Below, in pieces: positions 19,194-28,339 of a DNA stretch of 64,000 nt (position 1 is the first letter of the stretch; every line of letters begins with the position of its first letter). Both the position numbers and the translations under genes were made by a program. Location: contig NZ_CP081183.1 of NCBI RefSeq assembly GCF_019693215.1, positions 2,359,226 to 2,423,225 of the forward strand. Reading direction: 5' to 3'. The notes under the pieces are model-generated. The model was not told the origin of the DNA. It saw only the letters and a list, made by a program, of their open reading frames with translations, and did not search any database. Source of the stretch: Salinarchaeum sp. IM2453. GTDB taxonomy: Archaea; Halobacteriota; Halobacteria; Halobacteriales; Salinarchaeaceae.

Positions 19194-19347
19194 GTAAACT
19201 TAAATTACTCTGTCAAATTAGATTCTGTTCTTATCTAAAAGACAGCACAGTAAAATCAAACGACCGGTGTTGTTTAGTAGACTGAATGCTAACATAACTC
19301 AAAGTTGTCTCGTGTATATGATCGTCACAGCATATCAATTATGATGT

Positions 19348-20103
19348 ATGAGAAATTACTCAATTAGCGAATACGGGATTCAGAAACGACTCATTTTGCC
19401 TTGGATAGTTGTTCTTGTAGGATTGCTAGTGTTTGTTGGTATTACTAGCAAGCATACTCTATCCTCCGGTATTCAAGGAGTGTTAGCCGCAGGTATTTGG
19501 ACTGGGATCTGGTGGGGTATTGTAATGTTTGTTTCTATCCGTGTGCCAGAGAGGGTAAAAACAACTCGTATAACGATAGCTTCATGGATTACTATTATCC
19601 GTGGAGGAATAACGGGGGTTTTTATCGGGATTCTCGCGGCTGGTAACCCGAGTTCAAGCACCGGATTAATTGTGGCAACGCTGTTCGCTGTCATTGGCTT
19701 GTTAGATTTAGTTGATGGATATGTTGCCCGAACGACAGATGCTGTCACCGATATTGGTGCTAGGCTTGATACGGAGGCAGATGCGCTACTTGTACTCACT
19801 GGATCAATATTTGTCGTTTGGACTGGAATTGCTCCAGCACTTCTTCTTGCTGTAGGAGTCGCACGATACCTGTACGTAGCTGGGTTGTGGATTCGTAATT
19901 ATTTTGGATGGAAAATTTATGATGAGACGAATCGACAACTTAACCGAATTTGTTTTGCGATGGTGCTAATAGCAATCTGGATAGGACTGCTCTTAGGATC
20001 TGAAAGCCAAGTAGTAAGTAGTATGTTTTTAATCGTCTCTGGAGTATTCTTAGTTAACTTTGTCCGGAGTTGGATTGTAACGATGGCACACTTTCGAGAA
20101 TGA
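19348..20103 (+). CDS. CDP-alcohol phosphatidyltransferase-family membrane protein
   Basis: 251 residues, six or more membrane helices. The complete catalytic motif D-x2-DG-x2-AR-x8-G-x3-D-x3-D is at Asp120 to Asp145 (LLDLVDGYVARTTDAVTDIG and on). Such enzymes transfer a phospholipid or phosphosugar moiety from a CDP-activated donor to an alcohol; in archaea they make archaetidyl-inositol, -serine or -glycerol. The acceptor is not readable. The stop overlaps the glycosyltransferase start as ATGA (20,100-20,103), so the two are translationally coupled and probably act in one pathway for a glycosylated lipid or glycoconjugate. Confidence 0.88.
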   Translation: MRNYSISEYGIQKRLILPWIVVLVGLLVFVGITSKHTLSSGIQGVLAAGIWTGIWWGIVMFVSIRVPERVKTTRITIASWITIIRGGITGVFIGILAAGNPSSSTGLIVATLFAVIGLLDLVDGYVARTTDAVTDIGARLDTEADALLVLTGSIFVVWTGIAPALLLAVGVARYLYVAGLWIRNYFGWKIYDETNRQLNRICFAMVLIAIWIGLLLGSESQVVSSMFLIVSGVFLVNFVRSWIVTMAHFRE

Positions 20104-21209
20104 ACCGTACTAATTCAAGAGCTGAATATTACTATCTGCCAGAAGTGCAGAGTAAGAAGCTTCGAATTGGGTTTGTTACCTATGAAAGTTCTGACATTAC
20201 CTCTGGTGGTTACAGATACAATCGAAAGCTTCTCGATTTTCTACAGTCTCGTGGACATACAGTTGAACAGTACTCACTTCCGAACAAACGGTCTTTGACT
20301 GTTCCGCGCAAGCGCTTGCCGGCTTCTCTTGGAGAACTTAACCAGTCATTTGATGTGCTCATTGAAGATGGGATTTGTGCCCCCTTGTTTTGGTATTGGA
20401 ATAGATACCTGACAGAGCCAGACACAATCGTTGGGTTAATTCATTATTTGCGACAGTGTGATCCAACGACAACATTTTCTCGGTACTCACGATATCAGGA
20501 GAATACGTTTTTACGAACCCTTGATACGTTTATCGCAACGAGCAATCATACACGCAAACAAGTGATGCATAGCTGCTCAACAGTCGACCCAGGAATTGTT
20601 GTATATCCGGGAGGCAGAAACGAAGCACATCAGAAAATACAGCTTGATCGACAGGACAATAAAACGCCATTACGAGTTCTATTTATCGGCAACATTACTC
20701 CACGAAAAAATGTTAACACACTGTTGGAAGCAGTACAAACAATTCCAGACAAGTCATTTGAAATTCTAATCGTTGGAGATCACACCGTAGAACCAGCGTA
20801 CACAAGAAAAGTTCAAGAACAGATTCAACAGATGGATACAAGTGCCTCGGTAAAACTGCTTGGAAACGTATCTGCGGAACGACTTCATTCCTTACTTTGC
20901 AAGAGCCACGTTTGTTGTGTGCCTTCTCTGTATGAGCCGTTTGGAATGGTCTACCTAGAAGCAATGGAATACGGGGTAGTTCCGGTAGCAAGTAACAATG
21001 GCGGTGCAAATGAACTCATTAATCATGGAAAAAATGGATTTCTCGTTCAGCCAGACAGCACAGCAAACATCGCTGATACTCTCCGACAACTCAGCGAGGA
21101 CCGGAGTGTGTTAATCAGATGTAGTAGCGGAGCACGAAGGACAGCAAATGCATTTCCCGACTGGTCAGAAAGCCTTGGACAGGCGCACAAATTTTTGAAC
21201 TACATTTGA
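20100..21209 (+). CDS. GT4-family glycosyltransferase
   Basis: 369 residues from the ATG at 20,100, inside the preceding stop. GT-B fold: N-terminal acceptor domain beginning RIGFVTYESSDITSGGYRYN, C-terminal donor domain with LFIGNITPRKNVNTLLEA and the E-x7-E signature in YEPFGMVYLEAMEYG, then NNGGANELINHGKNG. This is the pattern of retaining GT4 enzymes using nucleotide or lipid-linked sugars. Coupling to the CDP-alcohol phosphatidyltransferase suggests glycosylation of a membrane lipid; a surface-glycan role is the alternative. No signal peptide; expected on the cytosolic membrane face. Confidence 0.88.
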   Translation: MNRTNSRAEYYYLPEVQSKKLRIGFVTYESSDITSGGYRYNRKLLDFLQSRGHTVEQYSLPNKRSLTVPRKRLPASLGELNQSFDVLIEDGICAPLFWYWNRYLTEPDTIVGLIHYLRQCDPTTTFSRYSRYQENTFLRTLDTFIATSNHTRKQVMHSCSTVDPGIVVYPGGRNEAHQKIQLDRQDNKTPLRVLFIGNITPRKNVNTLLEAVQTIPDKSFEILIVGDHTVEPAYTRKVQEQIQQMDTSASVKLLGNVSAERLHSLLCKSHVCCVPSLYEPFGMVYLEAMEYGVVPVASNNGGANELINHGKNGFLVQPDSTANIADTLRQLSEDRSVLIRCSSGARRTANAFPDWSESLGQAHKFLNYI

Positions 21210-21210
21210 G

Positions 21211-21275
21211 AGTGAACTACCCCTACCTACTCGCCCGCTTTGGTCGCTCCATGAGGACGGGGACGTAGCTTGGAG
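21211..21275 (+). repeat. Solo IS605-type end relic
   Basis: AGTGAACTACCCCTACCTAC followed by TCGCCCGCTTTGGTCGCTCC and ATGAGGACGGGGACGTAGC. An inverted and diverged copy lies at 37,361-37,420, and a more decayed copy at 39,433-39,500. It abuts the glycosyltransferase stop. Confidence 0.55.
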
Positions 21276-21278
21276 AAG

Positions 21279-21719
21279 TTAAGATCTTGTAACGAATGTC
21301 AAGATAGCTGTTACCCAGATTCCAATTTCCGTGTAAAATGCCGGCGTGCCGATGTAGTGCTTACTGAATCGAATCGGCGGTAAAAACACTTCCGGGACGT
21401 GCTGAATAGATGGCCAGAACAGGAATTGCACATCGCTAGCCCGGCCGTTAATTATCATTTGTATTCCATCAAGCAGAAGGTGTGACATCCAACCAAGAAG
21501 GATGCCTCTTCCTCGTTGCGACTCGCGCAGGAATGGAATAGCAGCCATCACAGTGTAAATAGAGTGACCAAATGTATGATAGAGAGTCGTCACCCCTTGA
21601 GCGGCAAGCGATTTATCCAGTATATCAGGAAGAGCTGCTCCGGTAATAACAGCAAGTGCATCTGTAGATGTGTGCTTACTGATGGTATACGCTGCTGCTA
21701 GATGTGTTGGGAATAGCAT
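21279..21719 (-). CDS. YdjM/DUF457-type membrane-bound metal-dependent hydrolase family protein
   Basis: 146 residues, three or four hydrophobic helices. Family pattern: N-terminal MLFPTHLAAAYTISK with the early His, ALPDILDK acidic cluster, and histidines in YHTFGHSIYTV and GWMSHLLLDGIQMI. These match the LexA-binding/DUF457 'metal-dependent hydrolase' membrane family, which resembles zinc phospholipase C in ligand spacing; enzymatic activity is not proven for archaeal members. It is 12 bases after the FkbM methyltransferase stop on the same strand, hence a probable two-gene operon. Confidence 0.75.
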   Translation of the reverse strand: MLFPTHLAAAYTISKHTSTDALAVITGAALPDILDKSLAAQGVTTLYHTFGHSIYTVMAAIPFLRESQRGRGILLGWMSHLLLDGIQMIINGRASDVQFLFWPSIQHVPEVFLPPIRFSKHYIGTPAFYTEIGIWVTAILTFVTRS

Positions 21720-21731
21720 ATTTGCTTGGAA

Positions 21732-22535
21732 CTACTGAGATTCAGGAACGCACATAAGCACATCGTCTTGACTGTGTGCGTTATAGCTGTGTTTCTTACA
21801 CCACTGGAATATCTCAGATTTTCGACTTTCATCAGGAAGATCGTGGGGCTCAATATATAGTGCCGGTCTATGTGTATTGATCGTATCCACTGCACCGTCA
21901 AGAATACTCAGCTCAGTCCCTTCGGCATCTATCTTGATATGGTCCGGAGGTGGAATGTCCGTGAGCGAATCAATCGTCTTGATTGGAACGTCCTGAGTGT
22001 TTGTAACGTTGGCTCCCCAACGAGTTGCGTCCTTTTTGCTGAACGAAGACTGCTTTGGATGTGATGACTGATAAAACGTCTGGTAACCACTTTGATTTCC
22101 AAGTCCGCACAGGTGCAATTCGACAGTACCCTTTGGACAGGTCTCATTACGATTCACAACATGGCGGCGCATATTCTGCATACTAGGGTCGAATGCGACC
22201 ACATGCCGGTCAGGGAACTCAGCAGTAAGAGCTAACGCATATTCGCCTGCATATGCACCAATATCGTAAATGACATCATCTGTACCAGCCTGACTTGCCA
22301 GCAATTGTAGTAGTATATCATTTCTATGAGCACCCGCTATTTCATACGATTTGATGTTTCCTGCCGGAGTTTTAATTGTCCTTGGGAAGATACGTCTTGC
22401 GTAGTTCATTGATAGAATCTGCTGGTACGCCTGATATCCAAGTTCTACAACAGAACCTTGATATTGGCTTACGAATGGGAGAGACTTTTGATCTGCCAGA
22501 AGTTGATCGAACATCTGACGAACCGATCCGGACAT
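21732..22535 (-). CDS. FkbM-family methyltransferase
   Basis: 267 residues. The FkbM SAM-binding region includes DVIYDIGAYAGEYALAL and HVVAFDPSMQNMRRH. It is followed by the family's IKTIDSL and the HIKIDAEGTELSILDGA motif, then ALYIEPHD near the C-terminus. FkbM proteins O-methylate sugars or polyketides. Its proximity to the lipid-type CDP-alcohol transferase and GT4 enzyme suggests methylation of a sugar on a surface glycan or glycolipid, by inference. ATG at 22,533-22,535; the metal-dependent-hydrolase gene follows on the same strand. Confidence 0.87.
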   Translation of the reverse strand: MSGSVRQMFDQLLADQKSLPFVSQYQGSVVELGYQAYQQILSMNYARRIFPRTIKTPAGNIKSYEIAGAHRNDILLQLLASQAGTDDVIYDIGAYAGEYALALTAEFPDRHVVAFDPSMQNMRRHVVNRNETCPKGTVELHLCGLGNQSGYQTFYQSSHPKQSSFSKKDATRWGANVTNTQDVPIKTIDSLTDIPPPDHIKIDAEGTELSILDGAVDTINTHRPALYIEPHDLPDESRKSEIFQWCKKHSYNAHSQDDVLMCVPESQ

Positions 22536-22816
22536 ACACCACGTAAGGAGCTATAGAATCAAATGTCTTCTTTTGATATAACACAAAATTCCTCAGACTA
22601 AGATTGAAATGATTCTCACATAGTTGGATAAATGTGCTGGACACAACTATTCACATCACAGTCATATGGTCAATAATTCTCTATATTTTGTGAATAATTT
22701 TAGATTTGGGCATCTTGAACAACCAAGTGAAACTCAAATATAGTATTATAACAGTATTATGACGAAGAATTTCTCACATCCGTGTGTTTATTACGCTCCA
22801 ATTCTTGTATGTTATC

Positions 22817-22987
22817 ATGCCTCAATGTCCGGAGTGCGGTCGAACAGTCACCCGACTTAATGAGAATCCGGATATCGTTCTCTCCAGTGCGACAGGAGTA
22901 TGCGCAGATTGTGAAATGGTGCTGGCCATGAGTGAGTACGGAACACTTCAGTCTAATCCTGAAGAACCAAACAAAGAGACATTTTAG
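22817..22987 (+). CDS. Small zinc-ribbon protein
   Basis: 56 residues from the ATG at 22,817 (an upstream in-frame start at 22,784 adds a non-conserved hydrophobic stretch and is not used). Two CxxC pairs, CPEC at residues 4-7 and CADC about 30 residues later, make one zinc ribbon. The acidic C-terminal tail ends NPEEPNKETF. Haloarchaea carry many such mini zinc-finger proteins, mostly of unknown function. It stands alone. Confidence 0.65.
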   Translation: MPQCPECGRTVTRLNENPDIVLSSATGVCADCEMVLAMSEYGTLQSNPEEPNKETF

Positions 22988-23050
22988 CCGGGGGTTGGCC
23001 ACTTGTCAACTGCCTCTGGGTCAAGCCCCGTGGCATCCGCCTTGAAATTT
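22988..23050. repeat. IS605-type relic with GGGTCAAGCCCC motif
   Basis: CTGGGTCAAGCCCCGTGGCAT at about 23,016-23,036 repeats the sequence at 13,951-13,971. The rest of the 218-base gap before 23,206 shows nothing else notable. Confidence 0.5.
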
Positions 23051-23205
23051 CTTTAGAATTCGTGTTTTATTGTCTGATTTACAAAAGTCAGCTCTTATGG
23101 ATCTGCCCTGTTACCAATGTCTTAGGTAGTCAGTATCAGTATTTTAGCGCACATACCAAGGATTTTCTCGGAATTGTTATCTACCGGTAACAAAATTGGG
23201 AATGT

Positions 23206-23937
23206 ATGGGCATTCTAGTCACCGGTGGAAGCCGTGGGATTGGTCGAGCAATTGCGATTGAACTTGCAGACGATCACGATGTCGCAGTTGGATACAGAGT
23301 TTCAGAATCAGATGCCGAAGATGTGGTCACAGAGATTGAGGCAGACGGTGGAACAGCAATTGCCGTACAAGCCGACGTTGCTGACTCAACAGAAGTACAG
23401 GATATGGTTGAAACAACTGTTGAGGCGTTTGGAGAGCTCGACGCTGTTATAAACAACGCTGGTATAACGGATCCAGCCCGACTGCAGAATCTTGATGACG
23501 AACAATGGGATCGAGTCATCGGAACAAATCTTACAGGCGCGTTCTATGTTACACGATCAGCAATTCCGCACATTGTGCCAGATGGAGATATTGTGTTCAT
23601 TTCGTCCATCGGTGGAACTGGCGGAACTGTTGATGCAAGCTATGCTGCAAGCAAGGCTGGGTTACACGGACTAACGCGGGCTCTTGCTCGGGAGTTCGGT
23701 GGAGAAGGATTGCAAGTAAATGCCGTTGCCCCGGGGCCTGCTGAAACAAGTATGAACGATCAAATACTGACTCATTTAGAAGAGATTGACTTCAGAGGGC
23801 ACGAAAACGTGGACACGCACCTACCTCAGTATTCTTGCAAACCAGAAGATGTTGCGCATACTGTGAGATATTTGCTAGAGAACGAGTATATTCAAGGAGA
23901 AATTATTAATGTAAACGGCGGCATGCAATTTCGATAA
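23206..23937 (+). CDS. Short-chain dehydrogenase/reductase, FabG-like
   Basis: 243 residues. Classical SDR: TGGSRGIGRAIA (cofactor motif), NNAG (residues 84-87), catalytic Ser in FISSIGG and YAASK (Tyr-x3-Lys), then NAVAPGPAETSM. It resembles beta-ketoacyl-ACP/acetoacetyl-CoA reductases, NADPH preference being likely from the arginine-rich first turn. Haloarchaea use relatives in polyhydroxyalkanoate synthesis or general oxo-acid reduction; no PHA gene is in view. Single gene. Confidence 0.88.
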   Translation: MGILVTGGSRGIGRAIAIELADDHDVAVGYRVSESDAEDVVTEIEADGGTAIAVQADVADSTEVQDMVETTVEAFGELDAVINNAGITDPARLQNLDDEQWDRVIGTNLTGAFYVTRSAIPHIVPDGDIVFISSIGGTGGTVDASYAASKAGLHGLTRALAREFGGEGLQVNAVAPGPAETSMNDQILTHLEEIDFRGHENVDTHLPQYSCKPEDVAHTVRYLLENEYIQGEIINVNGGMQFR

Positions 23938-24145
23938 TTGCCTTCTGTAAACAGATGGATCAGGCGATTCAAAAGCCATCCTCCCGAGAAATAAATAACG
24001 ACGGTGTATCTCGTTAAGGATAGCGGTCTATTTGTATGAGTCAATCATGTAAACTTCCGTATATTTGCTTAGTGTGTCACTGAATCGTAGGCTCGTCCAT
24101 CTATCTCAAAGAAACTAACAATCTGTACAACATACTCGTGGATAC

Positions 24146-25366
24146 TTGAGCGAAATGAGTGATGAGTATGGAGATCAACGACTCTGGCGTCGAATTCCAT
24201 GGCGATCCCGGGCGCTATATGTCATCATTGCAAGCTCCTTGATGGGTGTGATGGGCGTTTCTCTCATTAGCCCGGTATTACCAATAATTCGACCTGCATT
24301 TGGTGTTACAGACTCAGAGGTCGGCTGGCTACTTACGGCGTACACACTACCAGGGATATTTATTACCCCATTTGTTGGCCTTGTGGCTGATCGATTAGGC
24401 CGAAAGACCGTTTTACTGCCACTGCTTTTTATTTTTGGTATTGCTGGTTCAGCAATTGCGTTCGTCAATAGCTTCACTGCTGTCCTTGGACTACGGTTTA
24501 TACAAGGGATTGGCGCAAGTGGGCTAGTTACGCTTGCGGTTACACTCATCGGAGACCTGTACACAGGTAGTCAACGAGATGCACTCATGGGCATTAATGG
24601 GAGTCTGATCGGGACAGGGGCAGCGTTTTATCCACTCTTAGGGGGCGGACTGGCAGCAATCCGGTGGAATATGCCGTTCCTGTTTTTCAGTGTGGGCATC
24701 CTCGTTGGGATTTTTGCACTGATTGTGCTTGAAGAAGGAGACACGTCAGCCAGCATGACCGTTCGAGAATATTTAAACCGCATTAGATTAGCAGCGATTC
24801 AGCCACAATCGGTCGCAATTTTCTCAGCAATCCTTATCGTATTTTTTGTATTCTACGGAACAATCTTGACTGGCCTGCCGTTGTTGTTAAACGATGAATT
24901 CGGACTTGGTACAGAGCAGATTGGTCCGGTATTAGCGGTCGTAGCTATCGCAAGTGCGGTTGTTTCCTCACAATATGGCCGCTTTGCTGCATGGCGCTCA
25001 GCGCCAGAACTAGTCGCTATTGGATTTATCTCATACGGTGCAAGTTTATTGTTTATTTGGATTGCTCCATCGGTAATTTGGATTGGTGTTGCGTTGCTTT
25101 TGTTTGGTGTCGGATTTGGATTGGTAATGCCGTCAATTGATACGACAATTATAACACTTGTTTCGGATGATTTGCGAGCTGGTATGATGGGGATGCGGAC
25201 TAGCATGCTGCGACTTGGTCAGACGCTAGGGCCGGTCGGTATTACAGCAATTGCTGAAACGTTTTTTGCAACGACGGTTGAAGGCTATTTTGCGGCGTTT
25301 CTAATCTCTGGGATAATTATCCTTACCGCTGGAGTTGGGAGCTACGTGTTATTGCGCAATAGATGA
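24146..25366 (+). CDS. MFS transporter (multidrug-efflux-like)
   Basis: 406 residues with about twelve membrane helices. The A-motif between helices 2 and 3 is GLVADRLGRKTVL, and the helix-5 C-motif-like GINGSLIGTGAAFYPLLGG marks a DHA1-type drug/H+ antiporter. The second half begins near residue 210. Substrate unknown. The TGA stop overlaps the ATG of an in-frame extension of the next gene, but the CAP-domain protein probably starts later, at 25,519. Confidence 0.87.
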   Translation: MSEMSDEYGDQRLWRRIPWRSRALYVIIASSLMGVMGVSLISPVLPIIRPAFGVTDSEVGWLLTAYTLPGIFITPFVGLVADRLGRKTVLLPLLFIFGIAGSAIAFVNSFTAVLGLRFIQGIGASGLVTLAVTLIGDLYTGSQRDALMGINGSLIGTGAAFYPLLGGGLAAIRWNMPFLFFSVGILVGIFALIVLEEGDTSASMTVREYLNRIRLAAIQPQSVAIFSAILIVFFVFYGTILTGLPLLLNDEFGLGTEQIGPVLAVVAIASAVVSSQYGRFAAWRSAPELVAIGFISYGASLLFIWIAPSVIWIGVALLLFGVGFGLVMPSIDTTIITLVSDDLRAGMMGMRTSMLRLGQTLGPVGITAIAETFFATTVEGYFAAFLISGIIILTAGVGSYVLLRNR

Positions 25367-25518
25367 AAGAGATAAGCCGGAGTACGATTTCTCTGTTTAA
25401 CCTGACGAGTAACAAGATGAATCGGGATCAACCTCGTCAGCGAAGATACATGATTGTGGCTGTGAGAAATCAACACTGTTTCGCTCTTTCAGCCAAAATT
25501 GTCCGTACGCACGTCTTG

Positions 25519-26184
25519 ATGAGTGACGAACCGTTTAATCGAAATCGGCAATTTATCGCTATTGTTGTGGTAGTTTTAGTAGTAGCTACAGTTGCTGTTG
25601 GGGGTACGCTCGCCGCTTTCTATTTTGGATTAACTACCGCTGACTCAGTCCCATTTGTCGATGAAGGCGATTTATTTGGAGAGGAATACAATGAGGCCGC
25701 TATTGAACAGTATGTTCATGATGAAGTAAATGAGGTTAGAGCAGAGCATAATGCATCAGCACTTGAGTACAACACGACCGTTGCAGATGCTGCTAGACAG
25801 CACAGTGTTGATATGGCTAATCGAGGATATTTCAATCACACTGACCCAGATGGAAACAATGTCGGCGATCGGATGAACGAATCTGGCGTAAGCTGGCGTA
25901 TTGCTGGCGAAAATCTTGCACAGAACTGGTGGTGGATTCGATATCAGACGGACTCAGGAACCCAGCAACATACAGCCAACAAAGAGCTAGCAGAGATGAT
26001 CGTTCAGCAGTGGATGGAGTCAGATGACCATCGTGAAAATATGCTCCGAGATGACTGGACAACGCAGGGAATTGGTGTATATAAATCAGATGATAATGCG
26101 GTTTATGTGACCCAGAAGCTGTATATCCCAAACAGGGGCCAAGAAAGCACACACCGGATAGCATGGTCAAATTCGACCTATTAA
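25519..26184 (+). CDS. Membrane-anchored extracellular CAP (SCP/PR-1) domain protein
   Basis: 221 residues from the ATG at 25,519; the 52 codons upstream, though in frame, precede the natural cytosolic stub and are not protein-like. One N-terminal transmembrane anchor (FIAIVVVVLVVATVAVGG) is followed by an acidic linker and a CAP domain with HSVDMANRGYFNHTDPDG, the GENLAQN motif and QQWMESDDHRENML. The cavity His and Glu residues of CAP proteins are present. Expected on the cell surface; roles in related prokaryotic proteins are undefined. It follows the MFS transporter gene on the same strand. Confidence 0.85.
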   Translation: MSDEPFNRNRQFIAIVVVVLVVATVAVGGTLAAFYFGLTTADSVPFVDEGDLFGEEYNEAAIEQYVHDEVNEVRAEHNASALEYNTTVADAARQHSVDMANRGYFNHTDPDGNNVGDRMNESGVSWRIAGENLAQNWWWIRYQTDSGTQQHTANKELAEMIVQQWMESDDHRENMLRDDWTTQGIGVYKSDDNAVYVTQKLYIPNRGQESTHRIAWSNSTY

Positions 26185-26259
26185 CAGAAAACACGTTAAT
26201 CACGTTGGAAACTACAGAAGTTAAAAAAGAGGCAATACTCTGTTTGTGTCGAGTACAAT

Positions 26260-26523
26260 CTATTCCTGACTGTCTTCGTCTTTGCTCTCAGCCACTTTTT
26301 CCATTGTTAGGCCCGCAATACCAGCTGCAGCAAGACCAATCCCTAGTGCTCGGAGTTGCCGGACGTATCCAGATTTTGCTTCGAGATCATCCGCGTTCTC
26401 AAAGTTTTTCCGGAGCATATTTTTTGTCATCTTGACACTTGTTTTGCGGGGGGCAATAGCAGTGACAATCCCATGCGTAATTGCCCACAATGCTCCAACC
26501 TTTCGTAATGATGATTGATCCAT
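26260..26523 (-). CDS. Small conserved haloarchaeal membrane protein
   Basis: 87 residues from the second of two adjacent ATGs (26,521-26,523). The N-terminal half is basic (HGIVTAIAPRKTSVKMTKNM), followed by one glycine-rich transmembrane helix (LGIGLAAAGIAGLTM) and a charged acidic tail. I recognise it as a type of small haloarchaeal protein without known function. Convergent with the CAP protein; a promoter region shared with the thiamine-binding protein lies upstream. Confidence 0.65.
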   Translation of the reverse strand: MDQSSLRKVGALWAITHGIVTAIAPRKTSVKMTKNMLRKNFENADDLEAKSGYVRQLRALGIGLAAAGIAGLTMEKVAESKDEDSQE

Positions 26524-26627
26524 CATATATCTAACTATGCTGTCTACCTATATAAACGCATTCGTCAACTAGCGAAATCATTGCTTACCGGCGATAGTTT
26601 CAATTAATTACCTTCCTATCTGAAGAT

Positions 26628-26948
26628 ATGGTGGTATTTGCATACCTTTCAGTTGCTCCAGTTCGTGAAGGAAGCATGGCTGATGACGTTGCTGATGCAA
26701 TTGCAGAACTCGATGCATTTGATGTAGAATACGAGACGAATCCGATGGGCACAGTTATCGAAGCTGAGGACATCGACACTCTCTTGGCTGCTGTTGGGGC
26801 GGCACATAAAGCAGTTGACGCGGACCGAGTCAGTACTGTAGTGAAAATCGACGACAAACGATCACATGATCACGATGCAGAAGAAAAGGTAACTGCTGTG
26901 GAAGACGTGCTTGGACGACAGGCGAAGTCAGAACACAACAAGGTATAG
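26628..26948 (+). CDS. MTH1187/YkoF-type thiamine-binding protein
   Basis: 106 residues of the DUF77 (MTH1187) family. The sequence begins VVFAYLSVAPVREGSMADDV, with the family's conserved EYETNPMGTVIEA strand pair and a helical C-terminal part. Structural homologues form tetramers that bind thiamine or related ligands. The acidic C-terminal tail is a haloarchaeal addition. Single gene; the start ATG at 26,628 is followed directly by the first beta strand. Confidence 0.83.
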   Translation: MVVFAYLSVAPVREGSMADDVADAIAELDAFDVEYETNPMGTVIEAEDIDTLLAAVGAAHKAVDADRVSTVVKIDDKRSHDHDAEEKVTAVEDVLGRQAKSEHNKV

Positions 26949-27041
26949 ACTACCTGATGCTATTTATTTAGCAATTGACTGCGAGTTAGGTTATGATTAA
27001 CTCTGTGTGTGGTTCGATATTATGAGAGATTAGTATACGAG

Positions 27042-27992
27042 TCACGTTTGATCCGTAATCATCTCTTGAAAATATTTTTTACCGGGAGATAGCAGGTATG
27101 GGGCTATGATAAGTACTGCAGCTGCTGATCCAGCCCATATGAGCGTAGTTAGTGGGTGCCCGATCGCCTCACGGAGAGAATATGATAGACCGACGAACAG
27201 GATAGCACCTGCAAACGTAAATCGAGGCGAAGATACAGCAATTCGCTGCGGGGAACGATCACGAACATAATGCCAAGCAAGTGAAGCACCAACGGCACTC
27301 CCAACCGCAATTACTCGGTTCGAACCTTGAATTCCACTCCACGCCGGGATTCCAAACCCATTACTACGAACCCAGACACTGAAAAATGTCACAGCGACGG
27401 CGAACAGAAACGCTGCCATAACGCCACGTTTCTCTCGTAATCCAACGATTGTTCCAAAAACAACAAGCCCAAGCAAGATTCCACCAATCACATCAACCGG
27501 GTAGTGAACGCCTAATGCGACGCGAGAGTATCCAACAATCCCAACAAACAATGAGCTAACGAGCAGGCGTTTTTGTTTATTCCAGACGTTGATGTCAAGG
27601 ACAAATAGTGCCGCAACAATCGTTGCTACCATAACATTCCCACTCGGGAAACTGGTCGTTGTTATTCCAGCCCCATGGCTGTAGAACCAAGATAGTGGCC
27701 CCGGAAACCACGATGGATCTACATGTGTTGTTACTGGCGGGCGTTCTGCCGAATTGAGCGACTTGATACCAGCCATTAGGCCATAATAACTACAAATAGC
27801 TGCAACCCACGATACGGTCTTTTGCGGGGCCCAGAAATACACAAGTGCAACGGCTGGTACAACGAAGACAACGCTTCCCAGGTGGGTAAGATAAGTTAGA
27901 ACCACAGCAATAACCTCGGGGGTGCCATAGACCATTGACTCAACAGTAGAGTCACTAACAATCGGGTGCCACTCGTCCGCCAACATTTGCAT
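27042..27992 (-). CDS. PAP2-superfamily membrane phosphatase with His-to-Asn change
   Basis: 316 residues with about eight helices. The three PAP2 motifs are KSLNSAERP (K-x6-RP, 77-85), FPSGN (115-119) and SRVALGVHYPVD (156-167, SR-x5-H-x3-D). The His that normally closes the second motif (PSGH) and protonates the leaving group is Asn119, so phosphatase activity may be weak or altered. The nucleophilic His163 is intact. The C-terminal 110 residues form additional membrane helices beyond a minimal PAP2 domain. Its substrate would be a lipid phosphate or diphosphate on the outer face. Confidence 0.85.
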   Translation of the reverse strand: MQMLADEWHPIVSDSTVESMVYGTPEVIAVVLTYLTHLGSVVFVVPAVALVYFWAPQKTVSWVAAICSYYGLMAGIKSLNSAERPPVTTHVDPSWFPGPLSWFYSHGAGITTTSFPSGNVMVATIVAALFVLDINVWNKQKRLLVSSLFVGIVGYSRVALGVHYPVDVIGGILLGLVVFGTIVGLREKRGVMAAFLFAVAVTFFSVWVRSNGFGIPAWSGIQGSNRVIAVGSAVGASLAWHYVRDRSPQRIAVSSPRFTFAGAILFVGLSYSLREAIGHPLTTLIWAGSAAAVLIIAPYLLSPGKKYFQEMITDQT

Positions 27993-28088
27993 ATACTACT
28001 ATGATAAGAGGTTTGAGTATTCCGGTATGTCAAGTATAACTTTGAATACCCGACACCTTGGTATTTGTTGATATCAAAGACATCCTAC

Positions 28089-28322
28089 ATGCTATTCGTT
28101 ATTACTACCCTCGTGGCAATTATTGTTGGACTCGCTGCCATCGGTATGTTATATCTGTTATGGTCTGGACAAGACCGCCTCTCAGGGGCTGACACAGAAG
28201 GAGAAAATCTCTCGAAATCAGCGATATGTTCAATCTGTGAAGATAATGGGGCAATGACTCGGATCAATGGTGAACCGGTCTGCTCAGAATGTAAAGAAGA
28301 ATACTACATAATGGAAGATTAG
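28089..28322 (+). CDS. Small membrane protein with C-terminal zinc-ribbon
   Basis: 77 residues from the ATG at 28,089, preferred over a TTG at 28,065. An N-terminal transmembrane helix (VITTLVAIIVGLAAIGMLYL) is followed by a cytosolic part with two CxxC pairs, CSIC and CSEC, spaced 21 residues apart. It is probably a zinc-binding membrane-tethered protein of unknown function. Not in an operon; convergent with the large membrane protein at 28,470. Confidence 0.65.
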   Translation: MLFVITTLVAIIVGLAAIGMLYLLWSGQDRLSGADTEGENLSKSAICSICEDNGAMTRINGEPVCSECKEEYYIMED

Positions 28323-28339
28323 TTGCCACTCCAAAAATA

